From: Symbiodinium natans | Lineage: Eukaryota > Sar > Dinophyceae > Suessiales > Symbiodiniaceae | Assembly: GCA_905221605.1 (NCBI GenBank) | Contig: CAJNDS010002205.1 | Span: forward strand, 276,639 to 340,638 | Direction: 5' to 3' | DNA length: 64,000 bases | Part shown: piece by piece, positions 10,201 through 22,422 of the stretch | Layout of the letters: the number at the start of each line of letters is the position of its first letter | How positions within the stretch are numbered: position 1 is the first letter of the stretch | Notes under the pieces: model-generated | Database searches by the model: none | What the model was told of the DNA's origin: nothing | The model's input: only the letters and a program-made list of their open reading frames with translations | Made by a program: the position numbers and the translations under genes

Positions 10201-12590
10201 TTCATACTTCGAAGACTTCATTCACTTCATTTGCCATCAGGCCCGCCTCCAAACAAAACGATGCCGGCGAGGCCTCGACTCTCACAAAAGGCCTCGCGCA
10301 ACACAGGCGTGCACCAGCCCTCTCCCTCTCTCTCTCTCACTCACACTCTCTCTCTCTCTCTCTCCCTTCACATTCTTTTCACGCTCTTCACTCTTCACCC
10401 ATCTGCAAGGCATCAAACCAATTCCTCTCATGTGCACACCTGACCCGTAGCTGCTCGTACCTACCAAGCCAACCTCCTCACCTCATCCTTCCTCGTCAAC
10501 CTTCAATTGAAGCAGTTGGCAGTTGGGTGGCCTTGGCATCTGCGAGTTTGGACAGCGGCGCCGGTCTGCCGACGTCCTGCATGCACATGGTGACCTCCTG
10601 ACTGTCGAATAGAACTCTGCCCTCGGCCGGCGTCTAGAACAAGCAGACCACACCCCTCACCCCTGCCATCCGAAGAAAACTGAAAATTCACCTCCACCTC
10701 TGGGGGGGGGTTACCTCTGAGACACCGATTCGGGTGGGTGGGTTTTTGTCTTTGCTGCCTTCTTGATTTCCTGGCAGCTCCCACCACCCTGTCCAAGCTT
10801 CACTTGGCAACAAGCAGGCGACCGTAAACACTGCAAGAGTTAAAACAGCTAAAGCTTCAGGGGTCCTCCAACAAGCCTATACACATCCCAAGTTCATGTA
10901 TGCTGCAGTTTACCGGTCGGCTGCTCTCCGGCGTTTCCTTCCGCGACCTGCATTCCAAATCTGCAGCCCGACCGTGCGGACAGGAAATTCCGAGGTGCAC
11001 CGCTTTCGTGCAACAATTACAGCCTCGGATGCTGCAGCTGCCCATGACACTTCTTATTCTGTTGGTAACGCGTACTTCCCTTTCCATCTCTTTCTTACTG
11101 GGCCGAAGTGGGATTTTTTGCTGTGGCATCGTGTTTGCTTCATGTTTGTGGCTGCTAAGACTGCAAAGCAAAACAACCTCATTCTGATAGGCTGAGGTGC
11201 GCAATTTTGTTTCGCTGCGCCGTCGCTTCCTGCTACGCGAGGCCGGGGCGTTGCTGTGGAGTCCTTTTTGCTGTGCAGGCCCAGCCCCATTTTTGTTGGT
11301 ACTGCGCAGTCGCTTTTGCTGTGCAGGCTGAGGCTGAGCCAGAAATTATGCTGGACCTGCTTTTGGGCTTTGATCATATGTTTTTGGTCGAGGATTCTTT
11401 GGTTAGAATCCAGAGGTACCAGGCATAGTTGTTTCCTCTGAAATAGAGGTCGTATACAATGTAATGAGAGGAAATTGAGCTTCTCCGAGTCAATTTCCAG
11501 GAATACAGGTTTTTCTGTTCGGACATATAGAGGAAATAGACGTTTTTCCGAGTAACCTAAATGGGAAGTATAGGTTGTCTGAAGGAAACAGAAAGGTCAT
11601 GGAAGAATTCCTTCAAACTACAAAGGCAATCAAAATCCTGTGATTGGAAAAAGGAGTCATGCTTTCTGAACGCACGTCCTCTTTTATGGCATGATGTCCT
11701 TTTCAAAGCTTGCAAGGCGTGAAAAACTAAGGGGGGGGGGTCTGCAAAAAGCAGGGGGGTTGGGGCACTCCCTTGCTGGGTCTAGAAAATACTCGCATGT
11801 TTTCATAACACAACTCCTGGTCTTCTAGATACAGCGAGCAAGGCTTCAACCTCTCGGCCACACAAGGGTGGCGCAAGGCGTTTTGTTTGCTTTCCTGTGC
11901 TGTCGCAGGCCTGAGACTCACTCACTCACTGCCGCCCTCTTGCCCATGACGGTGGCACAGAATGTTTTCTTGCTTTGCCGCCGCGGGCTCAACTCGTTCA
12001 CTCACTTTCGCCCTCTCGGCTACACTTTCAGGAAAAATTCACGGCGACCAACTGAAGAGTAACAAAAACACAGGGCGAGAGGGGGGGTGGGGGGGAATGG
12101 GGTTGCCATATATTTACACAATCACAGCGGCCGACACACGACACACGGGTTCCCTGCTTATACTGCTCAGGCCATGTTCACTGGCGTTCCTGTTTTTTCC
12201 ACACGGGTGTGCAAGTGGTGCGGCCTGCCCGGGGAGGGCATCATGCCCACGAAGTACGCGCCACCTCGCACAAGGGATCATTGGGATGCTTTGCCTTGCG
12301 TGATACAAGACAGATGCAACTGATCAATGATCACGAACCAGGTGTTCAGTTGCTTCCTAACAGCCACTAGTGCCACACTCATTCTGCTGTTTTCATCCTT
12401 TGTACTGGCGACGTAAAGATTGCCTCGGCTGCCACTCCCCTCGCTGTGGCGGCAAACAAACCACCTGCATACACATTGAAGCCGACTGCAAAGCCCTGCA
12501 CCATATCATGCCACATTGTAGCCATCTTATACCATCTTCTTGCACCGTTTGCCCCCAGCCTCCCTGGACACAGGTGCCCTTGGCTGGGAA
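7216..12590. other. Long stretch without a convincing gene
   Basis: A plus-strand frame at 7614-7997 contains a hydrophobic, signal-like segment (ICMLAILLALAFRLGVGG), but I cannot tie it to a gene. From 8030 to 12590 only short overlapping frames occur. Low-complexity features include a C-run at 8500-8513, a CT microsatellite at 10321-10365, and G-runs near 11729-11738 and 12077-12097. Around 11262-11335 a segment ending TTTTGCTGTGCAGGC is imperfectly repeated about 52 bases later. I see no RNA gene. Confidence 0.45.
10321..10366. repeat. CT/TC microsatellite
   Basis: This is a dinucleotide CT tract interrupted by two CA steps. Its frames translate only as Ser/Leu or Glu/Arg repeats and are not coding. 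Confidence 0.9.
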
Positions 12591-12689
12591 GCAATTCGTT
12601 CATCTTCACGCGTGGCCAATGCCAGGCACAGCCTTGTTTGGGGTCTGGCTGCGAACATGGGCCAAATCTGAGGCAAGCTGGTTCCAAAC

Positions 12690-12880
12690 ATTCTCTTGAC
12701 AGCTAGATTGTGCTCTTCCGAAGGAATACCGACGTTAGCAGCTGCATCTGCAGAGTCCTTCCAGCTGGAGGTCCCACTGCCTCTTTTGATCTGAGAACCT
12801 TCTGTTGCCAATCTCATGGTAAGGGGAATTGTTCGCAGTTCACACGCTTCATTCTCTACCACTTCTCCCAAACTGTGCTG
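12690..12880 (-). CDS. Possible exon, unidentified
   Basis: The minus strand reads GEVVENEACELRTIPLTMRL, then a Gly/Ser-rich stretch, then ADAAANVGIPSEEHNLAVKR. This composition is more protein-like than its shadows. No family is recognised and the splice borders are not clear. Confidence 0.25.
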
Positions 12881-13070
12881 TGCAAAGGCTCCGAAAACCC
12901 AACACAAATGATTGTCAGTAGAGTTTGCTCGCACGTGCCAGTTAGTTGGACTCCATTGCTGCTGCCACAACATCCATGGAGCCGCTCCTTTCTCAAGTCT
13001 GTCTCGTAATGACAGTCTACATTGATCAATACATGTACCCGTGGTCGATCATATGCACAAGCGCAGCTGA

Positions 13071-13200
13071 ATGAGCTGCATTTCCGAGCGGCCGTATGCG
13101 CAGCTCACCTTCGACACCCAAAGGGAGGAACTCCGGCAAGGAAAGCGCTGGAGCCTTTTGCGGCTGATCGCCATTGCAGCCTCTCAACAGGGGCAACCAG
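13071..13200 (+). CDS. Possible plus-strand exon, unidentified
   Basis: The plus strand reads SERPYAQLTFDTQREELRQG followed by KRWSLLRLIAIAASQQG, a helical segment with protein-like composition, before turning Arg-rich. It is one of few plus-strand candidates outside the transposon. Two other plus frames overlap it, so I rate it low. Confidence 0.22.
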
Positions 13201-13879
13201 GTACAGTGGCAAGGTCGGCCCTTACGAGGCCTCGCCATGGCCGCCGCCGCGGAAAGTGCTGCGCTGTGCAGGGGCCGGCTGCGCAGTGTGCGCGCTGTCC
13301 GTCCCGCAGGAAGCGGACATTCGCACAAACCATGCAGCCATGCAGCGAAGGACATGAAAGTCGGGAGTCCAGCTTACAGTAAGTGTACCTAGAAGCCCTT
13401 GGAAGCCCTTCCCCCTCATGTTAAGCTCCCTCTAATTTTTCCTATCACAGGCACCCCTCCCCCGAACCCAGCCTGATACTAACCTGCTTGACAGTTGGGG
13501 GATAGGGCCCATGTAGGGTCTATAGATTTTTGCCCAGTCCATTTTTGCCACCCGCCCAGCAACAAGCAGGCCGTGGGGCTGAGGTTCCGGCTGTTCCAAA
13601 CCGTACAATGGAACCCTAACTTTTTCAATGGAGTCTTGCCAGATGCCATTTTGGATCTGGGAAGGGGAGGTCCTTTAGTAGCAGTGGGAAGCGATTACAT
13701 ACGTGCGTGTTGTCAAAGCTTGGCTTGTGCTATTGAAGTTGACATCAGTCCTTTCAAGCCCGATTCACATGTTGCAGGAAGCTTCCAGCAAATGCGCATC
13801 GTTTATCGAGACGTTAGAGCTGGGAACTCTGCTTGGCAAGACATGTGCGATCTGTGAAGAAGACTCCCTGCACTGGGTC

Positions 13880-15870
13880 TGGGACGAATATTCTGCAACT
13901 CGCCGGCAGGTGGCAGCTCCATCTGCGGCTCGGTTGTTTCTGCGAATATGCCCGAATCACTCTTATAGACCCGGAAGGCCTGGGTGGCTGCTTGGGCTGC
14001 TTGGTCGGCCAGGTGCTCCGCAAGCTGTCGAAGACCAGCACCTCAGTGCTATTTGGACAACTCGAAAGTGCAGAATCCTTGCGCCGCAGCTTCATTCCCG
14101 TGTCGTCCTCGTCACTCTAAACACTAAGGGTCCTCATGCGCATGCTTGTCGAGGCTGCTGCAAGCTGTGTGGTGGACGCTGGCCTCGGCCCATGCACTTC
14201 CCATGCAACTCCAATGTGCGCTTACAAGATTCCAAGAGGATTCACTGCAACCGCTCGCCAGGACCCAAACATTGGATGAGTTGTGGAGGCTGTACAGCAA
14301 CCTCAGCACGGGATAGATGGCGTTGTGCCGCTCACAGCCCAAAACAATCCGCAATGCCAGCAAAAAGCTGCATCAGCTGCTCCACCACCGTCTCATTCAG
14401 CAGCTTGATGTGGGACCTAATGGCAGGCGAAGGCTGTTAAATGCAATTGCTCAGTTGCAGTAGATGCCGACACATCTCGGGTTTGTGCGGAGTTGCCATG
14501 ATGGTCTGCAAAACCTTGAGCTGCACCTGTGCCCCCCAACTGGCCTACGCATGCGGCCGACGCCATTCAACGTGACGCAACGCTGCGCGAGCTGCTGGAA
14601 TTGAGGCCAGAACGGTCTCATCGCCATTGGCTGCCTCTGCTCCCAGTGTATCAGCGTAAAAACCCCAAGATTTGTCCACGTTTGCCTCTTGCTACTTTGC
14701 CTCTTTCTTTCCGTGTCTACTGGCATGAAAGCATTTGGCCCACGAAGGCATCGGGCTGGTAGCATCTTCGAGCAAACATCCCTAAGACGCATCTTGAGCG
14801 CTCAGAGATCGCCTTGCTAAAGACTACGATTCGATTACGAATTGGCTAGTACTTGCTACTCTGAGCTGGGCCGTCTGGTGACCTTTTCCCTCTTCTTTCC
14901 CCCTCTGCTCCTGCCTGTTCCTTCATGAGGTTTACCACAATAGCCACTGTCTCCTCCTTGAGCGCCTCTCGGTGAATCAGCCTCACCAAGCTTTCGGAAT
15001 CTGAGCTGAGGAAAGGAAGGGGTCCATTGTCACAAAAACGCTGCCTTTGCAGGCAGGACAACGAAATCATCACGATCTTGCTGTGAAATGTCTCGCAGGC
15101 CTTTTAGGGCTCACCGACACACCACTTCCACGTACACCGACATATTTACACTGCACAAGGATTGGGTCGGACTGCACACATCCTCCGCATAATTACCATA
15201 GAGCTCAGCTTCTCGCCATAAGAATTGCTCGCAGTACCTCGTCCAATGGGAAGTCAGATGATGTGCCTGTTCCAGCACAGGAGGAAACTTGACCACGTGT
15301 CAGTGTATGGCACTTTAAGCACCTGAGCCATGGCCATTTGAAGCATCTTCTCGGTGATGCCGGATCTTCAAGATGGCTCTGTCTGTGTACTCCTTCCGAT
15401 TCTCAGACATATTCTCCTGCCGGAAAAGCCCATCGACCCTCGGCGCCTTGATGATGGGGTACTTCTTTCTGCACTCCTGGCCTGGGCTGGACCACCCTAG
15501 AAACCGCGCATCGTTGTTCTGTGCTCTTGCTGCTTGTCACTCCATGAAAGTCATTGCGCGGCGTGCAACAGCGCAAAATGCAAAATCCAAAGCCACGGAG
15601 CTCAGCTCTCGCAGCTCAGCTTCCACTTCCTGACCTCAGAGCATCACAGATCAAAGGAGGTCAAGCATGTCAAGCGCTCACACGCTCCACACACTCTCGG
15701 CAGAGGTCTTGACACACCTGCATTTGGATCGGTGCATCGAGGCACACCCTCGCGCCAGACTTAGCCGTCTCAGCCTGAGGCGTCTTGAGTCTGCGAGTCT
15801 CAGCTCGAAGCTTCTGCAAATTGCTGTAATATGAGACGTCTGTCACACATGCAATATGGTAAAAGCACCC
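13880..15870 (-). CDS. Multi-exon gene for a mainly helical protein
   Basis: At least seven minus-strand islands look like exons of one gene. They are 15680-15870 (coiled, QKLRAETRRLKTPQAETAKS), 15318-15496 (after TTTCTAG|GG; CRKKYPIIKAPRVDGLF), 15150-15296 (QAHHLTSHWTRYCEQFLWRE), 14870-15040 (SLVRLIHREALKEETVAIVV), 14455-14540 (VQLKVLQTIMATPHKPEMCR), 14325-14415 (IKLLNETVVEQLMQLFAGIA) and 13890-14050 (QLAEHLADQAAQAATQAFRV). The helical repeats with regularly spaced Leu resemble HEAT/armadillo proteins such as the Sec7/MON2 N-terminal region, but that is a guess. Near 14330-14360 two frames both look coding within a few bases, so a frameshift or unseen junction is possible. Confidence 0.45.
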
Positions 15871-16099
15871 GAGGTGTGCACTGCTTGTAAACTGGACCAT
15901 TTGTCGCACTGGACTGTTGTCAGGTGGTTTGCGACTCCGTCTCTTTGAGAATTATAACAAGTTAGGCTTGCCCAACCGCAATGCTTCTGTGCTCAGTGGC
16001 TTGTGCCAAGACGGCCTTCCACATGACTGAAACTTACTCTTGGGACTCTTGAGCATCTTGTGTGAGCCTGCAGATCCAAAGGGGCCTTAACTTTCATGC

Positions 16100-18050
16100 T
16101 GTCCTTGCTGCATTTGAGCAGGGTGGCTCATGTATCTGATGTAATGTCATACAAGAATGACCTACGTACTGGTTCTGCTACATGATGCTACATGTCTACC
16201 TGGAGCTGGAGCCATGGTGGTGGCAGACCAGAGAGATTGCATGCTTGTCTCCATGTACCTTGTGTTGCCTGTCTAAAGAATGAACACGAGAGGACAGAAC
16301 TCGGTTCACAAACCAGGTATTGTTGCACATGCGATCCCAAATCACAAGATCTTACCAACGTAAGGAGGCAATAAACGTCTGGCAAACACAGCAACCGCTT
16401 TTTTTGGGGTTTGCTCCCTTGAGCTTTTTTTGGGATTCAAAAGCAATCATCGTTCCCTCTGCGTTTCTAATAAGAAACCTTTGTGTCCTCAGGTTTGCAA
16501 GCGCAATGCTCGCATGACCGCTTCTCGAAAGGATTGCATGATTTTTGAGCAATTCTCTTCATGGCGCCCACTCTAAACCCTAAACTAATTGAAAAGTTGA
16601 CTCGAATATGTATGAATGTTCTTTGCTTGTGCGTTTTGTTTTGGGCACTTTGTGGGCTTGAACTGTTTATCCCCCCCCCCTTGTCGCCAGCATGAAAAAA
16701 TCTCAGGATTTTGCTGTTGCCTGGTGGGCCCCCAAGGTCTTTGAAATTTCAGCCAGGGGTTTTGAAGGGGAGGTAGGTAGGTCGAACAATGGCCTGTCCC
16801 GATGGTACCACGTCCCCGGCTCTCGCTCTCACCCTCTCTCTCTCACTCTCTCTCTCTCACTCTCTCTCTCACTCACTCTCACTCTCACTCTCACTGTCAC
16901 TCTCACTCTCACTCTCACTTTCTCGCTCTCGCTCTCGCTCGTTTTTGCTCTCGCTCTCACTCGCTTTTGCTCTCGCGCTCACTCTCTTCGCGCCCAGGCC
17001 AATGTAGTTGGCGCGCAAAGCCACCTCAGGATTCCACAGCTAACCAGCTAAAAGCTTCCCCAAGGGGTCCGGGGACTACTCAATACATGGGTGGGAGTCT
17101 CTCACTCTCTCTCTCTCTCTCACTCTCTCACTCTCTCTCTCTCTCTCTTTGAGTCTGTCGTCTGTCACGTTCTCCGCCTAAAAAAAAAAACGCCCTGGGG
17201 ACGTAGTACCGGGACGGCCTGCCCAGGCAGCAACTGCCCCAGAACCTCCAACAATCTCTAGAGGTGGTATTTATGTGTACTTATGTGATCTTATGTGCTT
17301 CGTGGGTTGTTGTTTGTTTCGGTGTGTCTGTGTTAATGGTCTGCAGACATCCTCTGCCTTCCCCTGACGGTTGTGGTCCAGAATTCGATTCTGAAATTAT
17401 TTTCAGCCGCTTACCCCCCGAATGTTGAAATTTCAGCCTGTTGCACCCACCCCCAGGTTTATCATGCCTCGGCGTCCAGCTAACCGCCTGAAATATTTCA
17501 AGGCGTGAATTTCAAGGGTTAAGGGGGTGGGGATAACTGTTTTATCGAGACGATAATGTTTTAGAACACAAAGAAAAGCAAAAGCCTTTCCTCCCACTCC
17601 CTACACACTTGTAAACACATGCTCGTAAATGTCTCGTCGTGATGGGATTGGACGGCGGCGCGCCCAGTTGTAAACGCAATGCTCGTTTTGGCTAGTGGAT
17701 TCGCATGATTCTTGTTGATGCACTGTTGTTACAGCTTGAGCTGCCTTCGCTCGCATTGCTCGCAGTATGTTTGGAAAGATTCACTGGACGCTGAAAGAAT
17801 GTCACATGCTTTGAGGCAAGTTTGCACGGCTTCAAAAAGCGGAGGGCTTGCGGGAGGTGCGTCCCGTGTGCACACTCAATGCGAATATGAGTTTGGATTG
17901 GCGCGACATTCGTTGGAGCAAGTTTGGCCCGGCTTGAAAAAGCCGGGGGGTTGAGGGGGCCAATGCTCGTACTACCGTACGATGGCTTGGGATAGGATTC
18001 AGATGTCTTGAAAAGAATAAACGGAATATCAACGGACGGCCCGATATTCT
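16100..18050. other. Non-coding stretch with microsatellites
   Basis: No convincing exon is seen. The stretch holds a C-run at 16671-16680, a long CTCTCACT-type microsatellite at 16820-16985, another at 17099-17150, and short TTATGTG repeats near 17267-17298. The Ser/Leu-repeat frames across it are translations of the microsatellite. Confidence 0.6.
16820..17150. repeat. Two CTCTCACT-type microsatellite blocks
   Basis: Block one, 16820-16985, is CT with frequent CA and CG substitutions (TCTCACTCTC, CTCTCGCT). Block two, 17099-17150, is nearly pure CT. About 110 bases of ordinary sequence separate them. Confidence 0.9.
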
Positions 18051-18148
18051 ACATCAGGCACGGCTCCAGAAGAGCGAACGACCACGGGACTGTAGGGGAC
18101 CAGTGGACGACGAGCACAAAATGCATCCTGAAAATAAGGTACTCAGTA

Positions 18149-18290
18149 CCGACCAGTCTTCCAATCACATCCAACTCGTTTCCAACAACAATCCACAGCA
18201 GACTCTTGGCAGTTCTGCACAAGCGTACTTGATCCCATCTTGAGCCGGATGCATATAGCATTCTGCAGTCAGTCAACTGGAGCAGTGTTG
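18149..18290 (-). repeat. Diverged duplicate unit, copy 1 (exon-like)
   Basis: This segment matches 18765-18907 imperfectly but clearly, sharing CCAACAACAATCCACA and GTCAGTCAACTG, with substitutions and small indels between. On the minus strand copy 1 stays open and reads LLQLTDCRMLYASGSRWDQV then RLCRTAKSLLWIVVGNELDV. This suggests a duplicated exon of a minus-strand gene rather than random repeat DNA. The protein family is not recognised. Confidence 0.5.
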
Positions 18291-18764
18291 CGATATGTTG
18301 CGATATTCATTCAGGGCTTCTTCAGGGAAGGGTCAAGCTTGGGTTTCCGCGCATGAAGCATCCTCGTCCTTGCCTTTGCATTTCCTTTGCTGAACATGCC
18401 TGTCCACCTTTCCTGGACTTACTTGCCTTGTCCTTTCCATGCTCCAAACCCCAACGGGTCTGGAGGTTTCCTGGCACTGGGCGCCATGAGATGCCTACGT
18501 ACTCTTCACTAAACGTGTTGATCTCGTTTCGAAGAACCGATCGTCAATCATCTGAGTTAGCATTAAGCCAGTCGTGTAGAAAACCATGACAGCTGATGGT
18601 CATACGTTCCAGTCTGTTGATGATTGTAAGCATCACAGAATGAGTGATGGCAGTTGCTGACAGCTCCACTTGGCCCATCCCTCTTCGCACGTGGCTGCAG
18701 TCCTACATACCGCTTCACTTGCCTTGGCCAACCTTCACTTCTCTACAAATACAAATGAATATTC

Positions 18765-18907
18765 TAAACAGAATCAACTTGTCCCCAACAACAATCCACA
18801 ACACACAGGAAATGGGCAATCCCTACCGGCAGCTCTGCGCAGTCGTACCCTGGTCCAGTCTGAGCCAAATGCATCTAGCAAACAGCAATCAGTCAACTGA
18901 AGCAGTG
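18765..18907 (-). repeat. Diverged duplicate unit, copy 2 (exon-like)
   Basis: This is the second copy of the unit at 18149-18290. The minus strand reads LLQLTDCCLLDAFGSDWTRV then RLRRAAG. It keeps the LLQLTDC, GS-x-W and VRL-x-R pattern of copy 1 but loses similarity after that. Changes that keep residue class suggest past selection on the protein. Confidence 0.5.
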
Positions 18908-18999
18908 GGCTCATTCTGTCAACGAGACCAGCGCAGGACCCGGGGACCACGAGACCCAGAGACCGGGCGCCCCCCCCCCCTCCCCACCCCCCAAAAACA

Positions 19000-20690
19000 A
19001 ACAAATTGGGAGCAAAGAACAAACGCGCATACGCCCTCCGATTTCCTGCCTGTCGATTGGCATGAGCAATGGGCTTGAGTCCTACGGATCAGTGGATGTT
19101 CAAAGCACGTCATGTGCAGCGATGCGTGGTCAGAGTGGTTCATGTACACCAGCGTTTGCGTTTGTATCCAGCAGCAGTACGTGCTTGCAAGAGTTCATGC
19201 GCGGCAAATGAAGGGTTTCGTCGATGAGGATTTCATCACCGAATGAGTAGCGAACGGTTCAATAACTGAGAAAGTCCCAACATCCCCATTGAACCGCTGT
19301 TTAAAAAGTATGCTCCAGAAGTCGACCTCCCCAAGTAAAACAACCAACAGAAGTCATGACACACTTGCCGGACCCGGCAATGTCTACGCGATGCGAGTTC
19401 AAGCGTGTGTGCCAAGGTTCTGCACCTGCAGCTGGTGGCCTTGTGCCGTTACACGTCTTGCACGGCCCGGCAACAGTAGTACCCGATGGGTTATTCGTGC
19501 GCTTCACAAAGGGTGATTCGCAGATGCTGCTCTGTTGAAAGCAGATGCGTTTCTTCACACGCTGGCCAAATGCACTACTGCAAGTTGCAAAGGAGCCAAC
19601 AGCAAGGCGCACACTCACGACTGAAGTTGGCAAGCCTCTTGCGTGCGTTGCTACAATTCCTGAGGTTACTACGCTACGTCCATCTTGATTGTGTTGTTTA
19701 GGCAATCACTTTCAATTTGGAGTGGCCAGGCTACAAGACCCCACTCACACAGTGCTACGGCCCAGCGCCAAGCCAAACCACATGCAGACAACAGGAGGAA
19801 CCACAGCACACGTCTCTGTGTCAAACCCCAACTGAATGTTACCCTCCCGGCTGCTTCCACTATTGTGAAGCAGTACTCATCAGAAGTAGATACAACCAAA
19901 GTTGGGCTTCTGTTCGGCAAGAACAAAAGGCGACTTCTGCACTGTGACCGCTCAATCTTATGAGTACGCGTTTTACTTTCCCGTGTTGTGGGGAGCGATC
20001 AACAAGAAGTTGTTACGACTTCGGTGGTTCCCTGTAGAAGTGCTGACAGCCACGAGGATTGTGCATGTCGGGTCGGAATCTCGTGGCCTCAGCTGACACG
20101 TGCTCCTTTGTGTTTGTGCCAACTTGCCTCAGAAAATGGGAGTCGTTTCCTGGCATTTGAATGCATGTTACATTTACTGAATGCTGATTACGCTATGCCT
20201 TGCGGTGGCTTTGCGCGTGATTTCGTTGTTTGTGCTTTTTCCAATATCGATTTCTTGTTTGCATGCTAGCTGGCCCCAGTTTAGGTTTGTACTCTATCTT
20301 TCATTTGGACACTGCCGGCTTGCCTAACGACACACAAGAGTACAAACACTAGGTAATGCAAGACCTAAGCCCAAATCAAACTGGAAGACAAACTCAGATT
20401 CAAGGCAACAATCAACTCTCGACTCATCTCGACTCTACAGCCCAAACGCGCATATCAACATCGCAGCTACCTCAAGGCAGTTTCATTCAAAAACATACAA
20501 GACCCAAGGAAACTGCAACAAACCCCAACGAAGAGCGCGCAAGTTTGACGGTGGATACCTTTTCTCCGCGCGTTCGAGGTTCTTTTCATCAATCGCTCGG
20601 CAAGCATGGCCGCCAACTTTGTTCTCAGCATTGGGGTGAACCACTTGCTGGGTCTGTCCCACAGGCTCAGTCTTATTTGCCCTATGTTTC
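19000..20690. other. No supported gene
   Basis: Only short competing frames are found. A minus-strand open segment near 19720-19880 contains a hydrophobic run (RRVLWFLLLSACGLAWRWAV) that could be a signal or membrane segment, but it has no clear start, splice site or partner exon. I see no repeat array or RNA gene. Confidence 0.4.
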
Positions 20691-20692
20691 AC

Positions 20693-21100
20693 CTACTCCG
20701 TGGCCGGTGCAAGTGGATGATATGTTCCGTCCGTCGCCTGCCCTTTGGTCGATCTGATGGACTGGTGCCTGGGCTTGAACTTGTAGCTCTTGTGAATATC
20801 TGGCACGGAAATATTGTGGACATGGTGGACAGATGCGGCAACACACTGTGCCACCAGGTGTCGTCTCGAAGCGATGGTAGACGTGGCAATCACTCGAAAG
20901 CCGACTCTCTTTGCGGCATCAGCTGTGGACTTCAAATTGTTGTAGCCACCTGCTAGCCAGTCTTGTTTCATGCTCTTCAAGACAAAAGAAGCTGCTTCAT
21001 GTGTCAGCAAAGAGCGAGGCCAAGTCCCGTCGAGTCTCAGGTCTCGCTGGGTGTCAAATTTGCTTTGTATGGCCTGTGCCCTCACTGTTTTGAGTTCCAA
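20693..21100 (-). CDS. Unidentified exon, about 135 residues
   Basis: A single minus-strand frame stays open for about 135 residues with protein-like composition: TWPRSLLTHEAASFVLKSMK, DWLAGGYNNLKSTADAAKRV, GFRVIATSTIASRRHLVAQC, then AASVHHVHNISVPDIHKSYK. The middle has an amphipathic helix followed by a beta-like GFRVIATST segment. No family is recognised. Frames on the plus strand are broken shadows. It may be an internal exon of the same transcription unit as the minus-strand islands near 21.4-22.4 kb. Confidence 0.35.
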   Translation of the reverse strand: MELKTVRAQAIQSKFDTQRDLRLDGTWPRSLLTHEAASFVLKSMKQDWLAGGYNNLKSTADAAKRVGFRVIATSTIASRRHLVAQCVAASVHHVHNISVPDIHKSYKFKPRHQSIRSTKGQATDGTYHPLAPATE

Positions 21101-21442
21101 AATTTGGGGCTACTGCTGTTTTTGGCAGCGGCTGGGCCAATTGCCTTATGCCCATGCATTCATGACTGAGACTGCCGCCATCTTCGGGTGCATCTCTGTC
21201 CCCATCTCCGATCATAAGAGTGGCCGTTCCTGTCGGGGTTCAGGACCCAAACACCATTGCTCACCGTGCCAACCGCTTGAAGTGGGTGGATGCGTAACAG
21301 AATGAACTCTCACTCTTCGCATCAACAACCTTCATGCGCAAGTCCTCCCGGCAGCAAGAGCCGGTGGCACGCCTCAAATAAAAAAGCGAACCCCCCTTTA
21401 TCATCACATGCCCATGTGCAATCTTACAATTCAATGATGAAG

Positions 21443-22422
21443 TTATTTTCTGGGAATGTTGGGGACATCTTGGGCAAGTCTCAAGTCAGGCTGTGCTAGT
21501 TCCAAGCAGCTTGGAGCCACTGCTCTTGCTCCCGCTGCCATGATGCCGCAAACTCCTGCCCGGTACATTCTGACCCTGATTGTCACATAATTGGCAATTC
21601 GGCCACTGAGCAGTGGCCTCAAAGCTTTGGCTTCGCCAACGAGATCTTCGTCCAATTTCCTGGCTCTTCTCAGCATCTGTTGGCCTGCACCATGCTCTGG
21701 GCTCGCTCTAGCTTTCAGTCATTTCATTCAGGTCGCCTACGGCTTCTGCCCATGATGCTGCACGCCATATCATCTGGAATAGTGCTTGGTCCAGCCCATC
21801 AGTTTCGCCTGGACCCCAAGATGTGCGCCGCAGACTCTGCTGTCGTCAAGTAGTTGTAGACGCCAGGGTATGGAGGACTCGTGATGATTGCTTGGACGGG
21901 CTTTGTCAAACTCAGGTCCTTGACACTGGCAATGGCGTTTTTTCAGCTCCTCTTGCAGACCACCGAGTCTACTACTTACAGCTACCTTCCGACACATCCT
22001 GCTTCTGTCATGCCTCAAGGGATGGAAGGCTTAGACTTAAACCCGTGGTGCCAAGCTGCGCGACAGTCTGTCTGAATCACCTCCGCCCGACCCCGACTCT
22101 GCGCCCTCAATGACCGCAGGCGTGCCATGATCAGGCGGGCCGTCCCACGGAACCGCATCGCTGCATTCATTCCATTTTCTTCAGGCTGAGCCTGTCGGAG
22201 CCTGCCAGAACATTGATGGAAAGCCACCTGCTTGCCTCACAGTGCCTGGTCTCCCTCTTCCTTTGCAGGCTTCATGTGCTTGGAGCTTTTGCCACTTTTG
22301 CCGAGCCGCTTGCTCGCTGACTGCAAATATTTTTCGTCTCCGGACGCTTGAGAAGCAACCAAGAAAGTGAATTGCAGTCCTCTTTGCACGGCCTCAACTG
22401 CAACTTCTGAATGCAGTAGCAT
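21443..22422 (-). CDS. Cluster of weak minus-strand exon candidates
   Basis: Three open minus-strand segments look moderately coding: 21443-21676 (ARKLDEDLVGEAKALRPLLS), 21880-22010 (SRLGGLQEELKKRHCQCQGP) and 22237-22422 (LLHSEVAVEAVQRGLQFTFL then a Lys/Ser-rich tail). They are helical and basic, without a recognisable domain. Borders are not resolved, and they may or may not belong with the methyltransferase exon upstream at 23.9 kb. Confidence 0.25.

Noticed and set aside
16692-17152. Ser/Leu-repeat open frames over 100 residues
   Set aside because: They arise from the CTCTCACT microsatellite.
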